Source: Phycisphaerae bacterium
GTDB taxonomy: Bacteria; Planctomycetota; Phycisphaerae; Phycisphaerales; UBA1924
Direction of reading: 5' to 3'
Assembly: GCA_030429485.1 (NCBI GenBank)
Contig: JAUIFD010000001.1
Span: forward strand, 1-64,000
Length of the DNA: 64,000 bases
Shown: one piece after another, positions 1 to 6,844 of the stretch
How the letters are laid out: every line of letters begins with the position of its first letter
Numbering within the stretch: position 1 is the stretch's first letter
Position numbers and translations under genes: made by a program
The notes under the pieces: generated by a model
What the model was told of the DNA's origin: nothing
The model's database searches: none
Seen by the model: the letters and a program-made list of their open reading frames with translations, nothing else

Positions 1-825
1 AGGCTCGCCCCTCGCACTCCGCCGGAGCTGGCCAGCCTATGTGAGAAGGCGATGGGCCGCCGGCCGGAGGACCGGTACGCCGGCGCGGCGGAGCTCGCCG
101 CCGACCTCCGCGCGTTCCTCGAGAACCGGGTCGTCCAGGCGCACGGCGCGGGCGCCCTGCGCGAGATGCGGAAATGGGTCGAGCGGAACCGCGTCGTCGC
201 GCTGACCGCGCTCCTCGCCGTCTTGTCGATCGTGGCCGTCGTCTCGCTCGCCTGGTTCGAGCTCCGCGACGAGCGCGACGCGACGGGCCGCGAGGCGCGG
301 CGAGCTAAGGAAGCTCTGCGCCGCGCGGACGAGGAAGCCGAGAAGGCCGCCGATGCGCTCTTCAACGCGCTCGGCGGCGAGGGCATGCTCGGCAAGGTCG
401 GCGGGATGATCCTGAAGTTCATCGGCTCCTCGCCGCAGTCGCAGGCGCTCGCCAAGATCATGCTGATGGAGACCATGTCCCGAGCGGAAGACCTCATGGC
501 CCTCCAGGTGGGCGGGATCGGCGATCTGATGGAAGTACTGATCGACCAGCGCAACGAGGTCGTGATCGCCGACGTGCTCACCATCCGCGACGACGAGCCC
601 GACGTACGCGACATTGCGATCTTCTACGGCGCCGGGCACTTCCCGCACCTCGAGGAGCGCCTCGCCGAGGAGGGGTGGGAGCTGGAGGACTCGTTCTGGA
701 TTCCCGCGATCACCGTCGACATCACGGCTGCCGGCCTCGACCCGTCGCAGATCAACATGATGCGTTCCATGATCCGCTCGGCCCTTGACATGCAGCTCCA
801 GGCGATGGAAAGCGAGGCGCGGTAG
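1..825 (+). CDS. Ser/Thr protein kinase C-terminal part with TM anchor and TraB/GumN-like tail (5' partial)
   Basis: The reading frame is open from base 1, so the gene begins outside the window. The first 45 visible residues (PELASLCEKAMGRRPEDRY, then an AAELAADLRAFL helix) match the last helices of a Hanks-type Ser/Thr kinase domain. One transmembrane segment follows (about residues 65-86 of the visible part), then a short charged coiled coil and an extracytoplasmic region. That region holds QRNEVVIADVL and IAIFYGAGHFPHLEERL. The RN pair and the G-x-x-H of YGAGH resemble the C-terminal motifs of TraB/GumN-family proteins, but this assignment is inference. The next gene starts 10 bases after the stop. 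The kinase tail is secure; the distal domain is tentative. Confidence 0.75.
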   Translation, partial: RLAPRTPPELASLCEKAMGRRPEDRYAGAAELAADLRAFLENRVVQAHGAGALREMRKWVERNRVVALTALLAVLSIVAVVSLAWFELRDERDATGREARRAKEALRRADEEAEKAADALFNALGGEGMLGKVGGMILKFIGSSPQSQALAKIMLMETMSRAEDLMALQVGGIGDLMEVLIDQRNEVVIADVLTIRDDEPDVRDIAIFYGAGHFPHLEERLAEEGWELEDSFWIPAITVDITAAGLDPSQINMMRSMIRSALDMQLQAMESEAR

Positions 826-835
826 CCCGAGCGCG

Positions 836-1156
836 ATGAGGCTCCGGAGCGGGTACGCCCGGCAACGCCTGTGGTCCCGAATGGCGGCGCATGCGGCGGC
901 CGACCTCCTCGTGACGGCGTTCTGTCTCATTTGCCTGTTGGGCGCGAGTGAGGGCTCGGCGCCGGTGTTCGGCGTCATCCTGAGCGCAGCGGTCATCGCC
1001 GGCGTCGTGTGCTTCGCCTTCGCCGATGTTCGGCGAGCGCGGGCGGATACCGCGTACGAGCGGTGGCGCCTCAGCCACCGATGCTTGTGCGGGTACACCG
1101 TCTCGCGGATCTTGGAGCGATGTCCGGAGTGCGGGACGGAAGGGCCGACACTCTGA
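836..1156 (+). CDS. Small membrane protein with C-terminal zinc ribbon
   Basis: A 106-residue protein starting at ATG 836, 10 bases after the kinase stop; an upstream in-frame ATG at 785 would overlap the kinase gene and is less likely. Two hydrophobic segments (about residues 20-40 and 45-65) are followed by a cytoplasmic tail with CLCGY and CPECG. These form a C-x-C / C-x-x-C zinc ribbon like those on many planctomycete membrane proteins. Function is unknown. Position suggests co-transcription with the kinase. It converges with the operon on the other strand, 16 bases away. Confidence 0.6.
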   Translation: MRLRSGYARQRLWSRMAAHAAADLLVTAFCLICLLGASEGSAPVFGVILSAAVIAGVVCFAFADVRRARADTAYERWRLSHRCLCGYTVSRILERCPECGTEGPTL

Positions 1157-1172
1157 TCTCAAACGGTGTCGA

Positions 1173-1562
1173 TCACTGCTCGTTGCAGTCAAACCCGTAA
1201 TAGAACTTGCTCTCGACGATCTTCCCGCCCTTGACCCTGTAGTGCGCCGCCTCCTTCATCTCCATGCGCTGATTCGCGAACGGGCCCTGCTTCGCGGTCA
1301 CGTCCATGGTCATGAAGCAGACGAACTCATCGTCGTGCGGATACGGGCCGTCGACGTCGCCGCCGTGGATCTCGTGGTTCTCGACGAACCAGTCTGAGCC
1401 CGCGAGCAGGGCCGGCTTGCCCTTGGTGACGCGGCCCTTCGGCCCGCCTTCCATCGCCTCGATCGAGACGGCGTCATCCGCGTAGAGCTCTTCGATCGCC
1501 TTGCGGTGTTCGCCAGCCCTGCACAGTTCGACAAGGCGCTTGCCAACAGTCATGGTGTCCAT
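1173..1562 (-). CDS. SnoaL-like / NTF2-fold family protein
   Basis: A 129-residue protein. The start at 1562 (MDTMTVGKRL) is chosen because an AAGGA ribosome-binding site lies just upstream. The sequence pattern, an N-terminal helix with LVELCRAGEHRKAIEELYADDAV followed by beta-rich segments, a conserved WF and a final GGKIVESKFYY, is typical of the SnoaL-like/nuclear transport factor 2 fold. That fold serves enzymes or small-molecule binding proteins. The substrate cannot be told. It is the last gene of the TetR-headed operon, 47 bases after the preceding gene. Confidence 0.7.
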   Translation of the reverse strand: MDTMTVGKRLVELCRAGEHRKAIEELYADDAVSIEAMEGGPKGRVTKGKPALLAGSDWFVENHEIHGGDVDGPYPHDDEFVCFMTMDVTAKQGPFANQRMEMKEAAHYRVKGGKIVESKFYYGFDCNEQ

Positions 1563-1609
1563 GTGATGTTCCTTCTGTGGTTCCTTAGCGCGGGGATACC
1601 GGCGTGAGT

Positions 1610-2185
1610 CTACTGGAGTCTCTCCTTGCGGATCCATGCGCCGTCCATCATCTGGTTCCAGGACGCTTCGGAGCCCGCAGGGCGGGCCCAGACGCGCCAG
1701 AGATACCGGTCGCCCTTGAGTTCGACCTCTTGGCGGATCGTCATCTCGCCGGTCGGCATGCTGGTGTTCCACTCCGCGAAGAGAACGGGGTCGCCATCGT
1801 CCGACTCGCGTATCTCGTTGGTGATCGCTCGGGCGGTGCCGTCGTAGGTGAACCCGTATGACGTGAACTCGCCCGTCTCCTTGTCGATCGACATCACCGT
1901 GAGGTAGCGCTGGTACTTCTCGCCATCTTCATTGATGGCGATCACCTTCGACTCCACGAACTGCCCGTTGAGTCCGACGCGGTACTCGTTGCGCGCCCAG
2001 ATCGGGCTTCCGTCGGCCCACGCGCCGTCGATCTCGTACGCGTGCCCGACGAGCGGGGCGAGGACGGCGTAGCGCTCATCGAGCTTGGGTGAATCGTCGA
2101 ACACGCCGCGGGAACCGAAGCCCAATGCGCCGAGTACGACGACACCGAGCACGCCCATCATGAGAGTCTTGCGTTGCATCATCAT
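1610..2185 (-). CDS. Membrane-anchored or exported lipocalin-like protein of unknown function
   Basis: 191 residues. An N-terminal hydrophobic stretch after MMMQRKTLMM (about residues 8-27) acts as signal peptide or anchor. It is followed by a beta-rich domain whose spacing (LVGHAYEIDG, NEYRVGLNGQFVES, QRYLTVMSIDKETGEF, EMTIRQEVELKGDRY) resembles DUF1579-like or other lipocalin-type barrels. Three ATG codons stand in a row, preceded by AGGAGA; I kept the first. It lies 21 bases after the tetR stop and is probably repressed by that regulator. No catalytic motif was recognised. Confidence 0.6.
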   Translation of the reverse strand: MMMQRKTLMMGVLGVVVLGALGFGSRGVFDDSPKLDERYAVLAPLVGHAYEIDGAWADGSPIWARNEYRVGLNGQFVESKVIAINEDGEKYQRYLTVMSIDKETGEFTSYGFTYDGTARAITNEIRESDDGDPVLFAEWNTSMPTGEMTIRQEVELKGDRYLWRVWARPAGSEASWNQMMDGAWIRKERLQ

Positions 2186-2206
2186 CCGTCTCCTGTCTGA
2201 GGTGAA

Positions 2207-2815
2207 TCAGGTGTGCAGCCCCGACTCGCGCCGGGCCTCCGTTTCGAGCAGATCGAGATACGCGCGCAGTTGTCCAACGGACTGATCGAACGGCTCAAGC
2301 GAATCGCGAGCCCGCGCCTGCATGATGCCGCCTTCCATCACCGTGAGGATGAAGCGCGAGAGCGCGCGCCGATCGCACGCCGCAGGCAGGCGCTCCCCCG
2401 CGGCCTCAAGCCACGCCAGAATCGAGTCGGCCCAACCCTCAAAGTTGCGATCGATCTCGACCCTCGCCTGAGGGTTCGTGTCGGCCACTTCCAGCGCGAG
2501 GTTGCCGATCGGGCACCCCTGGCGGCACCCGCTCGCCTCCATCCCGCCCCGATACCACGCGAGCAGCGCGAAGACGCGCTCGATCGGGTCGGCCACTTCG
2601 CGCTCGATCGGGTCCATGACGACCGGGCGGAGCAGTTGCTGGTACCGAGTCAGCACCCCGAGCAGCAGCGCCTCCTTGTTGGGGAACGCGTGGTAGAGGC
2701 TCCCGGCGTGGGCGTTGGCCTCGCGGAGGATGGTCGCGACGCCAGTCGAGCCGTACCCCTGCTCGTAGAACAGCCGCATCGCCGCCTCCAGAATCCGCTC
2801 GCGTGTCTCGCTCAC
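2207..2815 (-). CDS. TetR/AcrR family transcriptional repressor
   Basis: 202 residues. The N-terminal HTH is clear: ETRERILEAAMRLFYEQGY, then GVATILREANAHAGSLYHAF and PNKEALLLGVL. The C-terminal ligand domain has two cysteines (SGCRQGCPIGNLAL), a pattern common in TetR proteins that regulate reductases or small inducible operons. GTG 2815 is taken as start because AAGGA sits 8 bases upstream; ATG codons at 2869 and 2857 in frame would place the translated region on top of the promoter and operators. It heads an operon with the two genes downstream and probably represses itself. Confidence 0.85.
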   Translation of the reverse strand: MSETRERILEAAMRLFYEQGYGSTGVATILREANAHAGSLYHAFPNKEALLLGVLTRYQQLLRPVVMDPIEREVADPIERVFALLAWYRGGMEASGCRQGCPIGNLALEVADTNPQARVEIDRNFEGWADSILAWLEAAGERLPAACDRRALSRFILTVMEGGIMQARARDSLEPFDQSVGQLRAYLDLLETEARRESGLHT

Positions 2816-2826
2816 CGGCTTTGTCC

Positions 2827-2842
2827 TTGAGTGATCGTTCAA
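2827..2842. promoter_or_regulatory. TetR operator site 1
   Basis: TTGAGTGATCGTTCAA is an imperfect 16-base palindrome of the form TTGA-N2-GATC-N2-TCAA. It lies between the -10 box and the GTG start of the tetR gene, and recurs almost exactly at 2858-2873. Confidence 0.65.
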
Positions 2843-2843
2843 G

Positions 2844-2873
2844 ATAGTACCCCGCATTTGAGCGATCATTCAA
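2844..2873 (-). promoter_or_regulatory. Promoter of the tetR operon
   Basis: Reading the minus strand, TTGAAT (2873-2868) and TACTAT (2849-2844) are separated by 18 bases and resemble -35 and -10 boxes. The -35 box is the edge of operator 2 and the -10 box lies between the two operators, so a bound repressor would block the polymerase. Confidence 0.55.
2858..2873. promoter_or_regulatory. TetR operator site 2
   Basis: TTGAGCGATCATTCAA, the second copy of the palindrome. It is 31 bases from site 1 start to start, about three helical turns, so two repressor dimers could bind on the same face. It overlaps the -35 box. Confidence 0.65.
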
Positions 2874-2976
2874 GTCCCCCAGAGATCACGCGAGGCTCGT
2901 CGATCGTCCGATAGGTAGACTTGTGTCGGGAGGCGAACCGCCGGGCGTGCGCCACGGCGTGAGGAGTATCTCGAAC

Positions 2977-3516
2977 ATGCTGTCCGCGACTGTGTCGACG
3001 CGCTGTGCCCGTGCCTGCTTGGCGCTCGCGCTCTTCGCGTCCTCTGCCGGAGCCGATCCGCTCGAGCTCGTGATCGATCTGTCGGCTCAGACGATCGACT
3101 GGGTCGATGGCACGTCGGTCTCGCGCATGCCGGGGGTCGACGACACCCGGTTTGGCACGATGAGCGGCGTGGATGCGGCCTTCACTTCCCCGCTCGCGTC
3201 CTACGCCGGCCCTGGAGTGTTGACGCAAGTCGCGCTCGACCTTGACCCCACGGGGCGCGCGATCATCGGCGTCGGGCTGGTGACCACAGGCATGCCTGGC
3301 GTCGGGGACTCCTTTTCGGGCACGCCCGACGTGGGTGCATCGCCGGTCTTCGCGGCGGGCGGGTTTGACACCCTATCCAGCCTCGGACGCACGTCCTACT
3401 TGCTCCCGCCTGTTGGTTCATGGGACAGCGGCGTGCGCGTGACGGTCGTCCCGTGCATGGGAGTCGTGCCGGTGGCGCTTGCGTGCGTGGTCACGGGCGC
3501 GCGGCGGCGCCGATAG
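2977..3516 (+). CDS. Exported protein with PEP-CTERM-like C-terminal tail
   Basis: 179 residues from ATG 2977, preceded by GAGGAG at suitable spacing; an in-frame GTG at 2923 is a less likely start. It has a signal peptide (LACLALALFASSAGA type, cleavage near ADPLE), a beta-rich low-charge body, and a tail of VPCMGVVPVALACVV plus GARRRR. The hydrophobic helix ending in four basic residues is the PEP-CTERM plan, but the usual VPEP is replaced by VPCMG. Probably a surface or envelope protein handled by an exosortase-like system. Substrate and function are unknown. Confidence 0.55.
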   Translation: MLSATVSTRCARACLALALFASSAGADPLELVIDLSAQTIDWVDGTSVSRMPGVDDTRFGTMSGVDAAFTSPLASYAGPGVLTQVALDLDPTGRAIIGVGLVTTGMPGVGDSFSGTPDVGASPVFAAGGFDTLSSLGRTSYLLPPVGSWDSGVRVTVVPCMGVVPVALACVVTGARRRR

Positions 3517-3527
3517 GCGGAGCCGCG

Positions 3528-5117
3528 TCACAGCCCGGGCGGGCGGAGGTGCTTGCGGCTTGCCGCGCGGTAGGCCGTGAGCACACCAAGCGCCAGAAAC
3601 AGCGCGTGATTGCCGAACTTGGTTGACAGATCGCGGACCGCGATCCAGGTGTCTTTCGCCGGCGTGAGCCACGCGTGCGAGTAGGCGAGGTAGGTCGCGG
3701 GCCAGACGACGCCCGCGTAGAGCGCGAGCGTGAGCGCGCCCGCGGCGATCCCGAGCGCTGTCGAGCCACGCCCAGCGGCGCGCGCCGCGGTGAGCCCCAG
3801 CGCAAGCCCGGCCGGCCAGGCGAGGATGTCGAATCGGTCGTGCGTCATCCACGCGAGCGCGAGCCAAGCCGATGCAATCACGAGGCACACCGGCGCCAGC
3901 GCGAGCCACCCGAGGATCGTGCGCTCCGGCGGATGTGCCGCGTCGGGCAGCGGGGCGGTCGGGCGCGCCGGGGTGTCATGCCCGAAGCGCGCGCGCAACT
4001 CGGCGAGGCGCGGATCTGAAGGGACCGCGCCAGCCGGCGCGGCGTTCGCGCGACCGTCGCCGCCGTGGGCGGATCGGTATTCGCCGACCATGCGCAGGTA
4101 GCGGGCCGCCCGCGCGCGGAAGTCGTCGGTCCACTCCAGCCCGAGATCAGCGTACGCGCGCTCAAGCTCGGCGAGCGGATCGGCGACGAGGTCCTGGTAT
4201 CGAGCCCGCGCCACACGCGCGCCGCACGAATCCGCATCCCGCAGAAACTTCGCCTCCGTGCGCGCGTACTCGTCGATCAGCCGCTCGCGCAGCTCTTGCT
4301 CGTCCGGCGCGTCCTCGAGCAGAAAGCCGGCAAGACGCCGGTGCAGCGAGAGGTTGGAGCGCATCACCGGCTCGGGCTCGCGCGAGACGTGTATGCAGCG
4401 GACACGATCGGCCCCGAGCAGGTCGGTGAGCTCCGCGAGGCGCGCGGTGTGGCTCGGTGTTTTGAGCAGGATCGCCTTGTCCGTGCGCCCGAAGGGCGTG
4501 CGCGTGATCTTCCATAGGAACACCCGCGTGGCGTGCCGCCAGCGCGACATCTCCCGGTCGGTGAGCGCACGCAGGTCGTGGAAGCGTCCCCAGTGCTCAG
4601 CTCGCGAGGGGAAGACCAGACGCCCCGGGAGCGAACTCGCCAGCGCGAGGTTGCACGCGGCGAAGTCGTCTTCCGCCGGCCAATCCGGGCCGAAGGGCAC
4701 GTCATCCTGCGGACGCTTATTCGGAAGAAACGGGATGAGTGCTGCGCGCAGCAGCGCCCACGAGAGCCACCACCCGTGCGGGGCGAGCGCCTGATTCCAT
4801 CGCGGCGTCGTGAAGCGGGGGTCGCACGAGAGCAGGTTGTGCAGGTGCGTCGTGCCGGAGCGGTAATACCCGACGACGATGACGACGCCGGGCGCATGAT
4901 CGAAGTGCGCGGCTCGCGCGCGCAGCACGGGGGCAAGCGCAACGCGCTCGGGGAGCGTGAGGAGCGTGCCGAAGGCGGAGCCCGTAAGCGCCCACGCGAG
5001 GCGCGCCCAGTAGCGTGGCGTCACGCGCCAGCGCGCGTCGGCGAGCAGGCGCGCCCAGACATCGAGCGGCGCGAAAGCCATGAAGTGGTTGACGAGCGGC
5101 GCGATGGGCGAGCGCAC
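3528..5117 (-). CDS. Sulfotransferase fused to a C-terminal membrane domain
   Basis: 529 residues from GTG 5117, one base after the stop of the preceding ExbB-like gene. Residues 84-90 (YYRSGTT) form the 5'-phosphosulfate loop of PAPS-dependent sulfotransferases, and HVSREPEPVMRSNLSLHRR fits the 3'-phosphate-binding strand and helix. Residues 1-340 form the sulfotransferase domain. From about residue 395 there are about four hydrophobic segments (ILGWLALAPVCLVIASAW onward). The acceptor is not evident. The fusion suggests a membrane-bound enzyme acting on a lipid or an envelope glycan, which is inference. Confidence 0.8.
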   Translation of the reverse strand: MRSPIAPLVNHFMAFAPLDVWARLLADARWRVTPRYWARLAWALTGSAFGTLLTLPERVALAPVLRARAAHFDHAPGVVIVVGYYRSGTTHLHNLLSCDPRFTTPRWNQALAPHGWWLSWALLRAALIPFLPNKRPQDDVPFGPDWPAEDDFAACNLALASSLPGRLVFPSRAEHWGRFHDLRALTDREMSRWRHATRVFLWKITRTPFGRTDKAILLKTPSHTARLAELTDLLGADRVRCIHVSREPEPVMRSNLSLHRRLAGFLLEDAPDEQELRERLIDEYARTEAKFLRDADSCGARVARARYQDLVADPLAELERAYADLGLEWTDDFRARAARYLRMVGEYRSAHGGDGRANAAPAGAVPSDPRLAELRARFGHDTPARPTAPLPDAAHPPERTILGWLALAPVCLVIASAWLALAWMTHDRFDILAWPAGLALGLTAARAAGRGSTALGIAAGALTLALYAGVVWPATYLAYSHAWLTPAKDTWIAVRDLSTKFGNHALFLALGVLTAYRAASRKHLRPPGL

Positions 5118-5118
5118 G

Positions 5119-5766
5119 CTAACTCCCGCCCGAAGCTCGCCCGGTCGCGGCGGCGGCCGCCGCGGCGCCGAGCGCTTCGAGGCGTCCGACGCAGCGCGAC
5201 GCCTGCGCGCGCGCGAGCACGTGCGGGAAGAGCGTGATGAGCGCGATGATGAGCCCGAAGGCGGTGGTGTAGAGCGCCTCGGCGATGCCGCCCGCGCCCC
5301 CCGCCGGATCGGGCGTCGAGGATTCGACCCCGAGCAGGCGGAACGAGCGGATGATGCCCGTGACGGTGCCGAGGATCCCGAGCATGGGCGCGGCGGTGAT
5401 GATCGCGGACATCAGCGCTGCAAATCGATCGATTTGTCTGCGAGAGGATTCGATCAGTTCGTAGGCGTGGGCTTCGACCGCCGCGGGGGAGCCGACGGAT
5501 GCGGTATCGAGCAGCGCCGCCGCCGCCCTGCCGTAGAGCGAGCCGTCCTGCTCGGCGAGGGCTCCAGCGCCGCGGAGGTCGCCCGTGCGGGCCTTGGCGG
5601 TGAGGGCTTCGATCGCCTTGCGGCGGCGGCGGGAGTGGAGCCCGGTCCAGAAGAGCGCCCGCTCTGCCGCGAGCGCGACCGCGATGAAGCTCATCGCGAG
5701 CAGCGGGTACATCACCCACCCGCCGGCGATGAAGACAGAGCGCAGGGTCGCGATGGCGTCGGCCAT
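5119..5766 (-). CDS. MotA/TolQ/ExbB family proton channel protein
   Basis: 215 residues from ATG 5766 (MADAIATLRSVFIAGGW). The family signature is present: an N-terminal segment VMYPLLAMSFIAVALAAERA, a cytoplasmic loop, then ITAAPMLGILGTVTGIIRSF and a last segment TTAFGLIIALITLFPHV. ExbB/TolQ proteins normally work with an ExbD/TolR partner to pass proton-motive force to the outer membrane, but no such partner is adjacent. The next gene on this strand is the sulfotransferase fusion, and ispA starts divergently 37 bases away. The role is unknown beyond family. Confidence 0.85.
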   Translation of the reverse strand: MADAIATLRSVFIAGGWVMYPLLAMSFIAVALAAERALFWTGLHSRRRRKAIEALTAKARTGDLRGAGALAEQDGSLYGRAAAALLDTASVGSPAAVEAHAYELIESSRRQIDRFAALMSAIITAAPMLGILGTVTGIIRSFRLLGVESSTPDPAGGAGGIAEALYTTAFGLIIALITLFPHVLARAQASRCVGRLEALGAAAAAAATGRASGGS

Positions 5767-5803
5767 GGGGTGGAGGGTACATTGCCCGCGGGACGGAGGC
5801 CGA

Positions 5804-6727
5804 ATGATCGTGGCGACCGGAGAAGAACTGCGGGCGAGGCTTGCGTCGATCGCGACGCAGGTTGACGCGTGGCTCGAGCGGGCGGTCGATGGGCTCGATC
5901 TGCCCGCCAATCTCGACGAGGCGGTGCGCTACGCCCTGCTCGGCGGGGGCAAGCGCGTGCGCCCCGGGCTCGCGTGGCTCGCGGCGGAGGCTGCTGGGGC
6001 GAAGAGCGGTGAGGTCGCCTTGCCTTCGGGCGGGGCGGTCGAACTCGTGCACGCGTTCAGCCTGGTGCACGACGACCTGCCCGCGATGGACGACGACGAT
6101 CTGCGTCGCGGTCGGCCCACCCTGCATGTGCACGCCGGCGAGGCGATGGCGATCCTCGCGGGCGATCTGATGCTGTCCGCTGCGTACGAGATGCTCGCGC
6201 GCGGGGCGGATTCCGGCGTCGGCGCGGTGCTCTGCAACGAACTGGCGATCGGCACGCGGGGCATGATCGCGGGGCAGGTGCTCGACACGCTCGGCGAGCC
6301 CGGCGCCGAGCGGCGCGAGCCTCTGGAGCAGCTCGAGCGCATCCACCGCCTGAAGACGGGCGCGCTGATCCGTGCGGCGATGCGGATGGGCGCGATCGCG
6401 GGTCTGGCCAAGGCTGAGGGCGGGGTTCCGGGCGAGAAGCACCCGGTGCTCGTCGCGATCACCGGATACGCCGAGTCGATCGGGCTGATGTTCCAGGTGG
6501 TGGACGACCTATTGGATGTGGAGCAGGAGGCGTCGGAGGTCGGGAAGCGGACGGGCAAGGACGAGGCCGCCGGCAAGCTGACCTACCCGGGTCTCCTCGG
6601 GGTGGAGGGCGCTCGCGGGCGCGTCCGGGAACTGCTGGACGCGTCGCTCGGGTCGCTCGAAGGGCTGGGCGACCGGGGTGTTGAACTCGCGGATGTCGCC
6701 CGCGCGCTCGCCTCTCGCAAGAAGTAG
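5804..6727 (+). CDS. ispA: Polyprenyl diphosphate synthase (farnesyl/geranylgeranyl type)
   Basis: 307 residues from ATG 5804 with GGAGG upstream. Trans-prenyltransferase motifs are clear: LLGGGKRVRPGL, the first Asp-rich motif VHDDLPAMDDDDLRRGRPT, GDLMLSAAYEML, KTGALIRAAMRMG and the second Asp-rich motif VVDDLLDVEQ followed by GKRTGKDEAAGKLTYPGL. The enzyme condenses isopentenyl diphosphate with allylic diphosphates. Product chain length cannot be fixed by eye; farnesyl or geranylgeranyl diphosphate is likely. It lies 117 bases upstream of dxs, a common isoprenoid arrangement. Confidence 0.92.
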   Translation: MIVATGEELRARLASIATQVDAWLERAVDGLDLPANLDEAVRYALLGGGKRVRPGLAWLAAEAAGAKSGEVALPSGGAVELVHAFSLVHDDLPAMDDDDLRRGRPTLHVHAGEAMAILAGDLMLSAAYEMLARGADSGVGAVLCNELAIGTRGMIAGQVLDTLGEPGAERREPLEQLERIHRLKTGALIRAAMRMGAIAGLAKAEGGVPGEKHPVLVAITGYAESIGLMFQVVDDLLDVEQEASEVGKRTGKDEAAGKLTYPGLLGVEGARGRVRELLDASLGSLEGLGDRGVELADVARALASRKK

Positions 6728-6844
6728 CGAACGAGAAGGGGGCGAAAGGCGAACGAGGGGAGCGAACCGGCGCGACCGGCGAGCCCTACACTGATTTCAG
6801 AAGATCGTGAAAGCCGCGGATGTGCCCGGCTCGCAGGAGGCGTG

